DNA from: Flagellimonas sp. S3867
GTDB taxonomy: Bacteria > Bacteroidota > Bacteroidia > Flavobacteriales > Flavobacteriaceae
Length of the DNA: 64,000 nucleotides
Direction: 5' to 3'
Assembly (NCBI RefSeq): GCF_014698935.1
Contig: NZ_JACVMN010000002.1
Span: 434,001 to 498,000 of the forward strand
Position numbers and translations under genes: made by a program. The notes below the pieces were generated by a model that worked only from the letters and a program-made list of their open reading frames with translations, was not told the origin of the DNA and did no database searches. Below are positions 18,297 to 27,685 of the stretch, one piece after another; position 1 is the stretch's first letter, and every line of letters begins with the position of its first letter.

Positions 18297-19850
18297 ATGT
18301 CAAAAATTGCAACGGCTTTTGGAATAGCCGAAGCCCTAAAACAACTTGGGCTAACAGAAGTAAACAACGGAACCTCTACAGGTTCCGAAAACTTTGGTTC
18401 AGGTGAGATTATTGAATCGTATTCTCCTGTAGATGGTGCCCTTATCGGCAAAGTAAAAACCACTTCCAAAGAAGATTATGAAAAAGTTATGGATGCTGCG
18501 TCTTCAGCTTTTGCAGAATGGCGTTTAATGCCTGCTCCCCAACGGGGAGAAATCGTACGACAGTTTGGGGACAAGCTTCGTGAGCTAAAAGAACCTTTAG
18601 GAAAATTGGTTTCCTATGAAATGGGAAAATCCTACCAAGAAGGATTAGGTGAAGTTCAAGAAATGATTGATATCTGTGACTTCGCTGTTGGCCTTTCACG
18701 ACAATTGCACGGTTTGACCATGCACTCCGAAAGACCAGGCCACAGAATGTACGAACAATACCATCCGCTAGGTATTGTGGGCATAATATCTGCCTTCAAC
18801 TTCCCGGTTGCGGTTTGGGCCTGGAATACGGCATTAGCATGGATATGTGGTGATGTTTGCGTTTGGAAACCTTCAGAAAAGGCTCCGATATGCGGTGTTG
18901 CTTGCCAAAACATTATTGCTGATATTTTAAAACAAAACAACCTTCCGGAAGGAATTTCTTGCCTTATCAATGGAGATTATAAAGTTGGGGAGTATATGAC
19001 CAACGATAAAAGAATTCCTTTAGTTTCGGCTACAGGTTCAATAAGAATGGGAAAAATTGTTGCCCAAGCAGTCGCAGCTAGACTCGGGAAATCCCTTTTG
19101 GAACTTGGCGGTAACAATGCCATTATAGTTACGCCGGAAGCCGACATCAAAATGACGGTAATTGGTGCTGTATTTGGTGCTGTTGGTACTGCCGGTCAGC
19201 GTTGTACCTCAACACGTAGACTTATTATACATGAATCTATTTATGATCAGGTAAAAACAGCAATTACCGACGCCTATAAACAATTACGTATTGGCAACCC
19301 TCTCGATGAGAACAATCATGTTGGTCCACTTATCGATACCGATGCCGTGGATATGTATTCCAAAGCGCTTGAAAAAGCCAAGAATGAAGGTGGAAACATT
19401 TTGGTTGAAGGAGGAGTGCTTTCCGGCGAAGGCTATGAAAGTGGTTGTTATGTAAAGCCAGCCATTGTTGAAGCAGCAAACTCTTTTGAAATTGTTCAGG
19501 AGGAAACTTTTGCCCCCATTTTGTACCTATTGAAATATTCCGGTGATGTGGAAAATGCCATTGCTCAACAAAATGGTGTTGTACAAGGTCTTTCTTCAGC
19601 GATTATGACCAATAATCTTAGAGAGGCCGAACGTTTTTTATCTGCTTCTGGTAGTGACTGCGGTATCGCCAATGTAAATATTGGTACCTCAGGAGCTGAA
19701 ATAGGAGGAGCTTTTGGAGGTGAGAAGGAAACTGGTGGTGGCCGCGAAAGTGGTTCAGATGCCTGGAAAGTTTATATGAGGAGACAAACCAATACTATCA
19801 ATTACACTACAGAACTTCCGTTAGCACAGGGAATAAAGTTTGATCTATAA
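18297..19850 (+). CDS. ALDH7-type aldehyde dehydrogenase (aminoadipate-semialdehyde-like)
   Basis: A 517-residue NAD+-dependent aldehyde dehydrogenase. Catalytic Cys303 (GQRCTSTRR) and general base Glu269 (LLELGGNN) are present; the 'GIISAFNFPVAVWAWNTALAWICGDVCVWKPSEKAP' stretch carries the cofactor loop. The N-terminus with 'EIIESYSPVDGALIGKV' and the overall sequence fit the ALDH7 (AmaB/antiquitin) group that oxidises alpha-aminoadipic semialdehyde in lysine catabolism. Proximity to 3-hydroxyanthranilate dioxygenase also allows 2-aminomuconate semialdehyde as substrate; sequence favours ALDH7. A terminator lies 9 bp downstream. Confidence 0.9.
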   Translation: MSKIATAFGIAEALKQLGLTEVNNGTSTGSENFGSGEIIESYSPVDGALIGKVKTTSKEDYEKVMDAASSAFAEWRLMPAPQRGEIVRQFGDKLRELKEPLGKLVSYEMGKSYQEGLGEVQEMIDICDFAVGLSRQLHGLTMHSERPGHRMYEQYHPLGIVGIISAFNFPVAVWAWNTALAWICGDVCVWKPSEKAPICGVACQNIIADILKQNNLPEGISCLINGDYKVGEYMTNDKRIPLVSATGSIRMGKIVAQAVAARLGKSLLELGGNNAIIVTPEADIKMTVIGAVFGAVGTAGQRCTSTRRLIIHESIYDQVKTAITDAYKQLRIGNPLDENNHVGPLIDTDAVDMYSKALEKAKNEGGNILVEGGVLSGEGYESGCYVKPAIVEAANSFEIVQEETFAPILYLLKYSGDVENAIAQQNGVVQGLSSAIMTNNLREAERFLSASGSDCGIANVNIGTSGAEIGGAFGGEKETGGGRESGSDAWKVYMRRQTNTINYTTELPLAQGIKFDL

Positions 19851-19858
19851 AAAACAAA

Positions 19859-19896
19859 GCCGCCTACTTTCGACGAACCTGAAAATAGGCGGTTTT
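19859..19896 (+). terminator. Intrinsic terminator after the aldehyde dehydrogenase gene
   Basis: CCGCCTA (19860-19866) pairs with TAGGCGG (19886-19892), seven perfect pairs, followed by TTTT. The start is 9 bp after the ALDH stop. The remaining stretch to 20212 holds only a possible small minus-strand ORF (20015-20164). Confidence 0.8.
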
Positions 19897-20014
19897 ATAA
19901 AACCAACTTAACTAACTCAAACTTAAAAATTAAACCCTACTTCAATGCCGGAACTTCGTCGGGAGAAATAGGGTTCCTTACCTAATATATAGTCCAAATT
20001 TCTGCATAATTCCC

Positions 20015-20164
20015 CTATTCTGAACAGGTGTTGGTATCACTGGTCAAAAAAATTGTATGATTGGTTTCTTTTTGTTCATTATTAGTTAATATGCATTGTG
20101 TGGTTTCACCAAGTTTCTTCTTAAGAAGCTCACATTCTTGGATGTAATCTCCATTTTTTAGCAT
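20015..20164 (-). CDS. Possible small protein (49 residues), unconfirmed
   Basis: An open frame in an otherwise empty 360-bp gap, starting MLKNGDYIQECELLKKKL and ending TNTCSE. It has three Cys and an amphipathic first helix. Codon choice resembles neighbouring genes, but the peptide is short, has no recognised motif, and an upstream extension to 20227 (70 residues) would collide with the start of the plus-strand gene at 20213. I rate it as possible, not likely. Confidence 0.25.
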   Translation of the reverse strand: MLKNGDYIQECELLKKKLGETTQCILTNNEQKETNHTIFLTSDTNTCSE

Positions 20165-20212
20165 TTTTTTAATACTTTGTGGGTAAAGACAGCTAAAAAT
20201 AACCCCATAACA

Positions 20213-20746
20213 ATGGATTTTGAACACATTAATATTTGGTATTGGGCCCTGGTGGTTTTAGTCGGACTCATGGGCGGAATTATAGGTTCTTATTGGGGAA
20301 AAGCAAAAAATTCTTCCAATGAGGAAATAGAGAAGCTCCAAAGCGAGAACGAAAGCCTTCAAGCCAAGTTGGAAGCTTGTCAAAAAGAACAATATGCAGC
20401 AGTTGCCTCATCAAAAACCAAAATTGTTTCAACGTCGACAGCAGATGGTTTTGATGCTGTGGCCGCAAAAGCGGCATTCGGAAAAAAAATAAAAGAAGAC
20501 GACCTTACCCTTGTAGAGGGAATAGGGCCAAAAATCCAGGGTTTATTTCATAATCACGGGATAAAAACTTGGAAAGCGCTGTCCGAGACCTCTACCGTAA
20601 AATGCCAAGAAGTTTTAACCTCTGCGGGCAAAAGGTATCGAATACATGACCCCGCTTCATGGCCTATGCAAGCCAAAATGGCCTATAAAGGCCAATGGGA
20701 AGAATTGGCCAAATGGCAAATAAAACACAAATCAGGTAAATTTTAG
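20213..20746 (+). CDS. Single-TM protein with C-terminal helix-hairpin-helix domain
   Basis: A 177-residue protein from ATG 20213. One membrane helix (residues about 6-25, YWALVVLVGLMGGIIGSYWG) is followed by a Glu/Lys coiled coil and a C-terminal domain with 'LTLVEGIGPKIQGLFHNHGIKTWKALSETS', a helix-hairpin-helix unit of the 'LVEGIGPKI' kind shared with DUF4332 and L21-linked proteins. The HhH could bind DNA or act as a protein scaffold at the membrane. Function unknown. Its stop overlaps the phosphoesterase stop on the other strand by 4 bp. Confidence 0.72.
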   Translation: MDFEHINIWYWALVVLVGLMGGIIGSYWGKAKNSSNEEIEKLQSENESLQAKLEACQKEQYAAVASSKTKIVSTSTADGFDAVAAKAAFGKKIKEDDLTLVEGIGPKIQGLFHNHGIKTWKALSETSTVKCQEVLTSAGKRYRIHDPASWPMQAKMAYKGQWEELAKWQIKHKSGKF

Positions 20747-21468
20747 TTCCTCCCGTTTTCCCCAGGATACAATGTGTGAACAGGGTCGCTTTGCCAAAAT
20801 TCCTTTGATTCAACATCCATCATGGTAAGCTGACCCATAAAGGCAGCTCCCGTATCAATATTCCATACGTTAGCACCTCTTTGGGGAACAGTAATGGTTT
20901 TTTTTGAAATAGGTGTATGACCAATAAAAATCTCTTTGTAGTGGGTCAATCTTTTGGGGAAATTAGGATCTTCTGGTTTTAATTTTGGATCCAAAGCCTT
21001 GGCCAATTCCCATAAAGTTCTGTCCCAATAAAACAGTTGATCGAAATATTCAAAATCCACTCCCTTTAAATTGGTATAACCCGCATGAAGATATAGCCGA
21101 TTGTTACTATCTAAAAAATAGTTCTTCAATCCGGCATAAAATTCAAGATGTGCATCCCATTTTTCCCTGTTGGCTTTAAGATAAGAATCACGGGTTGCCT
21201 TACCTCCATGGGCAAGCCATTGTGGGTTTTCTTCCTTGGTCAATAACCAATGTCTGCAAAGCTCATCGTGGTTTCCTCTGATAAAGGTGCAGTTATGACT
21301 TGATTTCAAATCGATCAAGAAATCCACGGTTTCCACTGCCATACTCCATCCGTCAACATAATCTCCTAAGAAAACTAGGTGATCTTTCTCATTTACATTA
21401 GCCTTCTCCAACAGCTGTTCTAATGCTCTTAAGCCTGAATGGACATCTCCCACAACCAATGTTCGCAT
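20743..21468 (-). CDS. Calcineurin-like metallophosphoesterase (PrpA/ApaH-like)
   Basis: A 241-residue cytosolic enzyme with all metallophosphoesterase motifs in order: GDVHSG (residues 7-12), GDYVDG (35-40), GNHDEL at about 80, and 'IGHTPISK' near 192. This is the PPP-type serine/threonine phosphatase or diadenosine tetraphosphatase arrangement. The size fits bacterial protein phosphatase 1 or ApaH; the substrate is not decided by sequence. It lies between the HhH protein (convergent) and the fructokinase gene (divergent). Confidence 0.88.
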   Translation of the reverse strand: MRTLVVGDVHSGLRALEQLLEKANVNEKDHLVFLGDYVDGWSMAVETVDFLIDLKSSHNCTFIRGNHDELCRHWLLTKEENPQWLAHGGKATRDSYLKANREKWDAHLEFYAGLKNYFLDSNNRLYLHAGYTNLKGVDFEYFDQLFYWDRTLWELAKALDPKLKPEDPNFPKRLTHYKEIFIGHTPISKKTITVPQRGANVWNIDTGAAFMGQLTMMDVESKEFWQSDPVHTLYPGENGRN

Positions 21469-21627
21469 CTAGAAATTTTTTGCAATAATACTTACAAAGG
21501 AAATGTAATATGATAAATAAAGGTAAAGTTTTGGGCAGGCGTTGAGAATTTGAACGCCATAAAACCAATTTAAATTTTTGGTTATGGACTAAATTTCTGT
21601 GTACATTGTACTATTCCAATCAAGAAA

Positions 21628-22575
21628 ATGAAAAAAGTATTCTGCGTAGGGGAGTTATTAATAGATTTTGTTGCCGAAAAACAGGGAAGTGATCTTTCCA
21701 AGGCAATCACTTTCACAAAAAAAGCCGGCGGTGCACCTGCCAACGTAGCCTGTGCCATTTCCAAACTTGGCGGAAAAAGTTTTTTTATTGGCAGTGTGGG
21801 CAATGATCCATTTGGCAATTTTTTGCTTAATGTTCTTAAGGAACAACGCGTAGATGTTTCCATGGCCCAAACCAGTGATACCTTCACCACTTTGGCTTTT
21901 GTTTCATTGGCGGAAGACGGCGAACGTGATTTTGTCTTCAGTCGGGGTGCCGACAAGGAATTGACCTATGACCCTGCTCTCCGGAAAAATTTTAAAGGTA
22001 ATTTGATGCATCTTGGAGCCGCAACTGCGCTTTTGGGTGGTGCCTTGGAGAAAACCTATGGCAAATATTTGTTTGACGCACTTACCAAGGAAATGTTTAT
22101 CAGTTTTGACCCAAACTTCAGACAGGATCTATGGAAAGGCAGCGAGCAGCAGTTTATTAAAAAATGCATGCCCTTCGTTGAAAAATCGCATTTGTGCAAG
22201 TTCAGTCTGGAGGAAGCACAAATTCTGTCAGGGAAAGAAGATGTTCATGAAGCTTGTGAAAAACTTCACGGTGTTGGAGCAAGAATTATTACCGTTACTT
22301 TGGGCAAAGAAGGGACATTGCTAAGCATGGGCGGTTCAAAAAAAATGGTGCCAAGTATTGTTGTAAAACCTGTTGATACTACAGGTGCAGGAGATGCATT
22401 TATTGGCTGCCTTTTATACCAAATTGCCAATCTGGACAACTTTGACCAAGTTTTTGAAAATTATGATCTGCTCCTAAAAATGGTTGAGCAGGCAAATAAG
22501 GCAGGAGCAATTACCACAACAAATTACGGGGCGATCGTGGCGCTTCCCACGAAATCGGAACTGGAAGCCTTATGA
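21628..22575 (+). CDS. PfkB-family fructokinase
   Basis: A 315-residue ribokinase-fold sugar kinase. The N-terminal 'GELLIDFVAEKQGSDL' and 'KKAGGAPANVACAISKLGG' bind sugar; the C-terminal 'VDTTGAGDAFIG' has the catalytic Asp256 and anion hole. The sequence fits bacterial fructokinase (ATP + fructose to fructose-6-phosphate). The next gene, an amylosucrase, releases fructose from sucrose, and the two genes overlap by 4 bp, so the kinase most likely feeds that fructose to glycolysis. Confidence 0.9.
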   Translation: MKKVFCVGELLIDFVAEKQGSDLSKAITFTKKAGGAPANVACAISKLGGKSFFIGSVGNDPFGNFLLNVLKEQRVDVSMAQTSDTFTTLAFVSLAEDGERDFVFSRGADKELTYDPALRKNFKGNLMHLGAATALLGGALEKTYGKYLFDALTKEMFISFDPNFRQDLWKGSEQQFIKKCMPFVEKSHLCKFSLEEAQILSGKEDVHEACEKLHGVGARIITVTLGKEGTLLSMGGSKKMVPSIVVKPVDTTGAGDAFIGCLLYQIANLDNFDQVFENYDLLLKMVEQANKAGAITTTNYGAIVALPTKSELEAL

Positions 22576-24497
22576 ATCAAGCCTCTGTTCATAGGTTAAC
22601 GGCTGCGATGGGCCACAAGAAAAGCTCCAAACAGTTTTTCGACCTTCGTTTAGCGGCAAACTTAGGTCTAGTCCAACGTTTGTTCCACCAACTTTACCCA
22701 AAGGAAACTGAGAGCAATCACTTTCAAAAATTGATGGTATTGCTTCCTAAACTTTTCCAGTCCCGACCAGACGAATTGAAAATTCAAGATTTAAATCGAC
22801 TGGAAAGTGGTAATTGGTATCAATCTGAAAAAATGGTGGGAATGCAGCTCTACGTGGAGCATTTCAACAAAGATTTGAAGGGGCTACAGTCCAAAATACC
22901 ATACTTGAAAGATTTAGGAATCAACTTATTGCATTTAATGCCCATTACGCCTCGTCCAACCGGGGAAAATGATGGGGGTTATGCCGTGAACAAATACCAT
23001 GGGGTGGCCAAACAATATGGTTCATCCAAAGATCTTTTAAATCTGACCCAAGAGCTTAGAAAACAAGATATGTTTTTGATGTTGGATTTTGTGGTCAACC
23101 ATACATCGGATGAGTTTACTTGGGCAAAAAAAGCAAGGGCAGGTGACAAAAAATATCAAGATTATTATTACACCTATGCCGATGATACAGTGCCTAAGGC
23201 ATTTGAAAAATCGCTGCCTGAAGTGTTTCCTGAAACTTCTCCTGGGAATTTCACCTATGATCCTGAGATGAAAAGATGGGTAATGACCGTTTTCAATAAT
23301 TATCAGTGGGATTTAAACTATTCCAACCCAGAGGTTTTTTTGGAAATGTTGACCAATCTCATTAAAATGGTCAACCAAGGAGTCGATATCGTACGTTTTG
23401 ATGCCTTGGCATTTCTTTGGAAAAAAATGGGAACCATTTCACAAAATCTTCCTGAAGCCCATACTTTGATTTCCCTGTTCAGAATGTGCCTACAAATAAT
23501 AGCTCCGGGTGCGATTTTTTTGGCAGAGGCCATTGTAGCACCAAAAGAGATTGTGAAATATTTCGGACAGGAAAGCACAAAAGGCAACGAATGTGAAATT
23601 GCCTATAATGCTTCGTTAATGGCTTTGCTTTGGAACTCCATAGCCACCAAAAAAACGCTTTTATTGTACAAGAGCCTTACCAATGTTCCCCAAAAACCCA
23701 ACGATTGTACCTGGATCAATTATATCAGATGCCATGATGATATCGGTCTGGGGTATGACGATGGTTTTATTCGAGAAATTGGATGGAACCCGCAATTGCA
23801 CCGTAAATTTTTACTGGATTATTATTGTCAACGATTGGATTGGTCCCCTGCTACCGGATTACTTTTCATGTACAATCCAAAAACTGGTGATGGCAGAATC
23901 ACGGGCAGTGCGACCTCTTTGCTTGGTCTGGAAAAAGGCCTCGCCAAAAAAGATAAGGTTTTGATCCAAGAAGCTGTATCAAAAATGATATTGTTATACG
24001 GCATTGTTCTCGCATATGGTGGTATTCCGCTTATCTACGGCGGGGATGAAATAGGGACCCTCAACGATTATTCTTTTTTGGAAGAAACCGATAAAAAGGA
24101 TGATAACAGATGGGTAAATCGTCCCAAACAAAATTGGGATATGGTTGCCAACTTAAATGATAAAAAGCTTCCGCAATCCCAAATATTTAATGCCGTACAA
24201 AAATTGATAGCCATTAGAAAAAAACATTCTGTTTTTGCTGACGATAACAATTTAGTCATTCATCATACCGGCAATGATCATATTTTTGCCTTTGAACGAA
24301 CAAGCGAAAGGGAAGGGCTATTAGTATTATGCAATTTTGATGAAAAAGAACAGGTTGTGCAGTCCCGATGGATTTCCAAACTCGGATATTTTACCAAAGG
24401 AGAACCAAAAAACCTGGTTTCCAATAAAAAAGTCCCATTAAAAAGCGGCTTACTGCGATTAGACCCTTATCAACTTATGTGGTTAATGAAGGGCTAG
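22572..24497 (+). CDS. GH13 amylosucrase
   Basis: A 641-residue alpha-glucanotransferase that uses sucrose to build alpha-1,4-glucan and releases fructose. The N-terminal helical region (about 1-90) is typical of amylosucrase. The barrel carries 'HLMPITPRPTGENDGGYAV', nucleophile Asp277 (DIVRFDALAF), acid/base Glu319 (LAEAIVAP) and His388-Asp389 (RCHDDIGLGYDD), close to the known positions 286, 328 and 392-393 of the Neisseria enzyme. No signal peptide is visible, so the enzyme should be cytosolic. Sucrose phosphorylase or hydrolase is the alternative. Translationally coupled to fructokinase. Confidence 0.87.
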   Translation: MNQASVHRLTAAMGHKKSSKQFFDLRLAANLGLVQRLFHQLYPKETESNHFQKLMVLLPKLFQSRPDELKIQDLNRLESGNWYQSEKMVGMQLYVEHFNKDLKGLQSKIPYLKDLGINLLHLMPITPRPTGENDGGYAVNKYHGVAKQYGSSKDLLNLTQELRKQDMFLMLDFVVNHTSDEFTWAKKARAGDKKYQDYYYTYADDTVPKAFEKSLPEVFPETSPGNFTYDPEMKRWVMTVFNNYQWDLNYSNPEVFLEMLTNLIKMVNQGVDIVRFDALAFLWKKMGTISQNLPEAHTLISLFRMCLQIIAPGAIFLAEAIVAPKEIVKYFGQESTKGNECEIAYNASLMALLWNSIATKKTLLLYKSLTNVPQKPNDCTWINYIRCHDDIGLGYDDGFIREIGWNPQLHRKFLLDYYCQRLDWSPATGLLFMYNPKTGDGRITGSATSLLGLEKGLAKKDKVLIQEAVSKMILLYGIVLAYGGIPLIYGGDEIGTLNDYSFLEETDKKDDNRWVNRPKQNWDMVANLNDKKLPQSQIFNAVQKLIAIRKKHSVFADDNNLVIHHTGNDHIFAFERTSEREGLLVLCNFDEKEQVVQSRWISKLGYFTKGEPKNLVSNKKVPLKSGLLRLDPYQLMWLMKG

Positions 24498-25630
24498 TTG
24501 TATCGAACCTTTCTAAGTATTCGCAAAGATTCTTTTAATGAACGATACACCTTTTTATAATCGGCCTTTAATATGGGTCGAGCCCGTTCCATTTGTTCCC
24601 TAGCTTCCTCAAATCCGTTTAAATAGCAAATAAGATATGTGGCCGGTAGGTGATTTAAATCCTCCGTCTCAGTTTTGTTCAGGTCGATTCTTTTTTCAAG
24701 TTTTTGCATGATCGAGTTGTTCGAATTCAATACATGATGCAAGGTTTTTTTGTCATATTGAGGAGGCTCAAAAACCAACTTGCTATCAATTCTATACTTT
24801 CCATTTTCAGAAAAGGTAATCACCATCTCTTCCAAAGGGTAATACTTTTGCTGCGCACCCAACCCCAACTGCACAAATTCCATCATACTAAAAGAATCTT
24901 CATTATAGGTTATTGTAATTTCATCTAGGGCAGAATAAAATAGTTTAACCTGTTCGTTGATCAATTCAATATCTACTCTGGAATAATATATTTTATCCTT
25001 AATGGTTTTCTTGTTCCCAGCCCAACAGACCACAAATTGCTCTTTGAATACCTTGTAGTCCCGGGTTAAATCGGCATGTCGTGTGTTGATGAAATCGATT
25101 ACTGCATCCAATGTCAGTTCAATATTGTTTCGAGCATGCTGTTCTATGATAGCTACGGCTTCCGAATTAATATCTTTCAATTCAATATCGAATGCTTTTG
25201 GCAAACTGATGCTTCCTTCCCTGAAAAATACAGCTCCGCCGTAATACTTCCATATGTTTTTTCTAAGGGCACATACTTTACCATTTGATTTTATGGTCAC
25301 CAAGCCCACAACCCTTCCTTCGGGTAAGTGCGGAAATGGAATGTTTTCATAAGAAATTATGGGGGGATTATCCAAATAGGCGTTCACCAAGTTTTGAATT
25401 TTGCTGTCATCAAAAAAATCGACCCCTACAATTTCGTTGTCGGCATCTTCAACCCCAACCACAATAAATGAGTTGTTTTTTGGGTTGCTGTTGGCCAAAG
25501 CACAAACATGCTTTAAAAACTTGGCCTTACCTTCCTTTTCACCAATGGAAATAAACCGTTTTTTGTCGTAAAAACTGTTCTCATCATTATGCGCCAAAAG
25601 ATTTTTGACCAATAAGCGTTTGTTGATCAT
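24494..25630 (-). CDS. AlbA_2 (Schlafen-like) domain protein
   Basis: A 378-residue protein. The N-terminal region (about 15-130) is the AlbA_2/Schlafen-AlbA_2 domain: 'EKEGKAKFLKHVCALANSNPKNNSFIVVGVEDADNEIVGVDFFDDSKIQNLV' carries the typical 'ALANS.P..N.FIVVGVED..IVGVD' pattern. The C-terminal part is Lys/Glu-rich, helical and unrecognised. AlbA_2 proteins are annotated as putative nucleic-acid-binding or ATP-binding regulators; some sit in phage-defence loci. Here it overlaps the upstream SDR gene by 4 bp (ATGA), so it belongs to a housekeeping-looking operon and not to a defence island. Confidence 0.82.
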   Translation of the reverse strand: MINKRLLVKNLLAHNDENSFYDKKRFISIGEKEGKAKFLKHVCALANSNPKNNSFIVVGVEDADNEIVGVDFFDDSKIQNLVNAYLDNPPIISYENIPFPHLPEGRVVGLVTIKSNGKVCALRKNIWKYYGGAVFFREGSISLPKAFDIELKDINSEAVAIIEQHARNNIELTLDAVIDFINTRHADLTRDYKVFKEQFVVCWAGNKKTIKDKIYYSRVDIELINEQVKLFYSALDEITITYNEDSFSMMEFVQLGLGAQQKYYPLEEMVITFSENGKYRIDSKLVFEPPQYDKKTLHHVLNSNNSIMQKLEKRIDLNKTETEDLNHLPATYLICYLNGFEEAREQMERARPILKADYKKVYRSLKESLRILRKVRYN

Positions 25631-26388
25631 AGCTCTTTTTTCACAATAGTGCTGCTGGCTTGTGCAGTTGGCATTACCACCAAGTCCGCTATGTTAACAT
25701 GATTGGGTCTGGTGATGGTGAAATGGATGATTTCGGCAATATCTTCTGGTTTCAATGGTTGATATCCCTGATAAACCTTGCCGGCTATATTTGAATCCCC
25801 TTTAAATCGAACATCGCTAAATTCTGTCTCTACCAACCCTGGATTTATCGCACCCACTCGTATCCCATGTTCATTCAGGTCTATGCGCATCCCTTGGTTG
25901 ATGGCGTCCACCGCATGCTTGCTGGCACAATACACATTGCCTTTGGGGTACACCTCTTTCCCTGCAGTAGATCCTATATTGATGATATGACCCGCTTTTC
26001 GTTTCACCATTTCTGGCAATATAGCGTTGGACACGTAAAGCAATCCCTTTACATTAATGTCCAACATGGCATCCCAATCATCGGTACTCCCTTGATCTAT
26101 ATAATCCAGACCATGGGCATTTCCAGCATTGTTGATCAAGATGTCTATTTGTGAAAATTCAGCAGGTAAGCTTTCAACTGATCTATGAACGGCTGCTTTG
26201 TCGCGAACATCAAAATTTAGGGTGTGGACCTTGGCAGTTTTACCCAATTGTTCTTTTAGAACCGCAAGTCTGTTTTTCCTCCGTCCACAAAGAATCAGAT
26301 TAAATCCATGTTTGGCCAATAATTCAGCCGTAGCTTTGCCTATACCACTTGTCGCTCCCGTAATAAAGACCGTTCTTTTCTCGCTCAT
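25627..26388 (-). CDS. SDR-family oxidoreductase (YdfG-like)
   Basis: A 253-residue short-chain dehydrogenase. The NAD(P) loop is TGATSGIGKATAELL; 'ILINNAGNAHG' is the NNAG motif, and the catalytic Ser-Tyr-Lys set is visible in 'IINIGSTAGKEVYPKGNVYCASKHAVD'. The layout and 'DDWDAMLDINVKGLLYVSNAILPEM' resemble the serine/3-hydroxy acid dehydrogenase YdfG group, which uses NADP+. It is the promoter-proximal gene of the SDR/AlbA_2 pair. The 223 bp upstream, shared with moxR, are AT-rich with no clear sites. Confidence 0.87.
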   Translation of the reverse strand: MSEKRTVFITGATSGIGKATAELLAKHGFNLILCGRRKNRLAVLKEQLGKTAKVHTLNFDVRDKAAVHRSVESLPAEFSQIDILINNAGNAHGLDYIDQGSTDDWDAMLDINVKGLLYVSNAILPEMVKRKAGHIINIGSTAGKEVYPKGNVYCASKHAVDAINQGMRIDLNEHGIRVGAINPGLVETEFSDVRFKGDSNIAGKVYQGYQPLKPEDIAEIIHFTITRPNHVNIADLVVMPTAQASSTIVKKEL

Positions 26389-26611
26389 TTTTATATTTTG
26401 AATAGAACATCAGAATCAAACCATAATTCTCGAATAGTTATCTGTATGTTGCATAAAGGGTGAAATTATAAAATTAAACCCTTAAATCCTTCACAAAACT
26501 GGGGGTTCAGCGTTTTTTTTAACCATTAATTAACAGGTGGATTTTAAATAAATTTTCATTTTGCACTTCTTAGAAAAACACTGACGTTAACACTTTACAA
26601 TTATAATTTGT

Positions 26612-27613
26612 ATGGAAGAAAACACTACTATTGATATTAGTGCTGTGAATGAAAAAATTGCCAAGGAAAGTGCTTTTATTGACCTCCTTACACACGAGAT
26701 GAACAAGGCCATTGTTGGTCAAAAACATATGGTAGAACGCTTGCTGATCGGTCTTTTGGGCAAGGGCCATATTTTGCTGGAAGGTGTACCGGGGCTTGCC
26801 AAAACCTTGGCCATTAACACACTGGCAAAAGCGGTAAAAGGTGATTTTAGCAGAATTCAGTTTACGCCTGATCTACTACCTGCCGATGTGGTTGGAACTA
26901 TGATCTATAACATTAAAGAGAACGACTTCTCCATTAAAAAGGGTCCCATTTTTGCAAATTTTGTCTTAGCTGATGAAATTAACAGAGCTCCCGCTAAAGT
27001 GCAATCTGCCCTGCTTGAGGCCATGCAGGAAAAGCAAGTTACCATCGGTGATGAAACCTTTAAGTTGGATGCTCCTTTCCTGGTAATGGCAACGCAAAAC
27101 CCGGTAGAACAAGAGGGAACATATCCTCTGCCAGAAGCTCAAGTAGACCGTTTTATGCTCAAAACTGTGATCGACTACCCAAAACTTAATGAGGAGCAGT
27201 TGATTATCAGACAAAATTTGAGTGGATCAAACGAACCCATTAAACCAGTGGTGACTTTGAAACAAATTCTAAGTGGGCAAAAAGCCGTACAGGATGTCTA
27301 CATGGATGAAAAAATTGAAAAATATATCTTGGATTTGGTATTCGCTACCCGTTATCCAGAAAAATACAATCTAGAAGACCTCAAACCCCTAATCAGTTTT
27401 GGTGCCTCTCCAAGGGGAAGCATCAATTTGGCCAATGCCTCCAAATGCTACGCATTCATAAAAAGAAGGGGGTATGTTGTTCCTGAGGACGTTAGAGCAG
27501 TTGTTCACGACGTGCTTAGACACCGTATCGGAATAACCTATGAAGCCGAAGCTGAGAATATCACTTCAGAGGAGATTATTAACAAGATTGTAAACGAGGT
27601 AGAAGTACCTTAG
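26612..27613 (+). CDS. MoxR-family AAA+ ATPase
   Basis: A 333-residue AAA+ ATPase that opens the Bat operon. Walker A is GVPGLAKT, Walker B 'VLADEINRAPAKVQSALLEAMQEKQVT', and sensor 'MATQNPVEQEGTYPLPEAQVDRF' follows. MoxR ATPases act as chaperones for VWA-domain proteins; two such proteins, BatA and BatB, are encoded in the same run. In Bacteroides, disruption of bat genes was linked to aerotolerance; in other bacteria to growth and virulence. Cytosolic. The reading frame begins at ATG 26612, with no competing start. Confidence 0.93.
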   Translation: MEENTTIDISAVNEKIAKESAFIDLLTHEMNKAIVGQKHMVERLLIGLLGKGHILLEGVPGLAKTLAINTLAKAVKGDFSRIQFTPDLLPADVVGTMIYNIKENDFSIKKGPIFANFVLADEINRAPAKVQSALLEAMQEKQVTIGDETFKLDAPFLVMATQNPVEQEGTYPLPEAQVDRFMLKTVIDYPKLNEEQLIIRQNLSGSNEPIKPVVTLKQILSGQKAVQDVYMDEKIEKYILDLVFATRYPEKYNLEDLKPLISFGASPRGSINLANASKCYAFIKRRGYVVPEDVRAVVHDVLRHRIGITYEAEAENITSEEIINKIVNEVEVP

Positions 27614-27685
27614 GGTTCAACATTTCTTGTTCCAACAGCTGACCAGCTTTCAACGTGACAAGAGCAACATATTTCCTTGAGCCAA

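Noticed and set aside
24494-25630. Phage-defence system around the AlbA_2/Schlafen-like protein
   Set aside because: The only partner is a metabolic SDR; no nuclease, methylase or toxin is near, and the neighbours are housekeeping genes.
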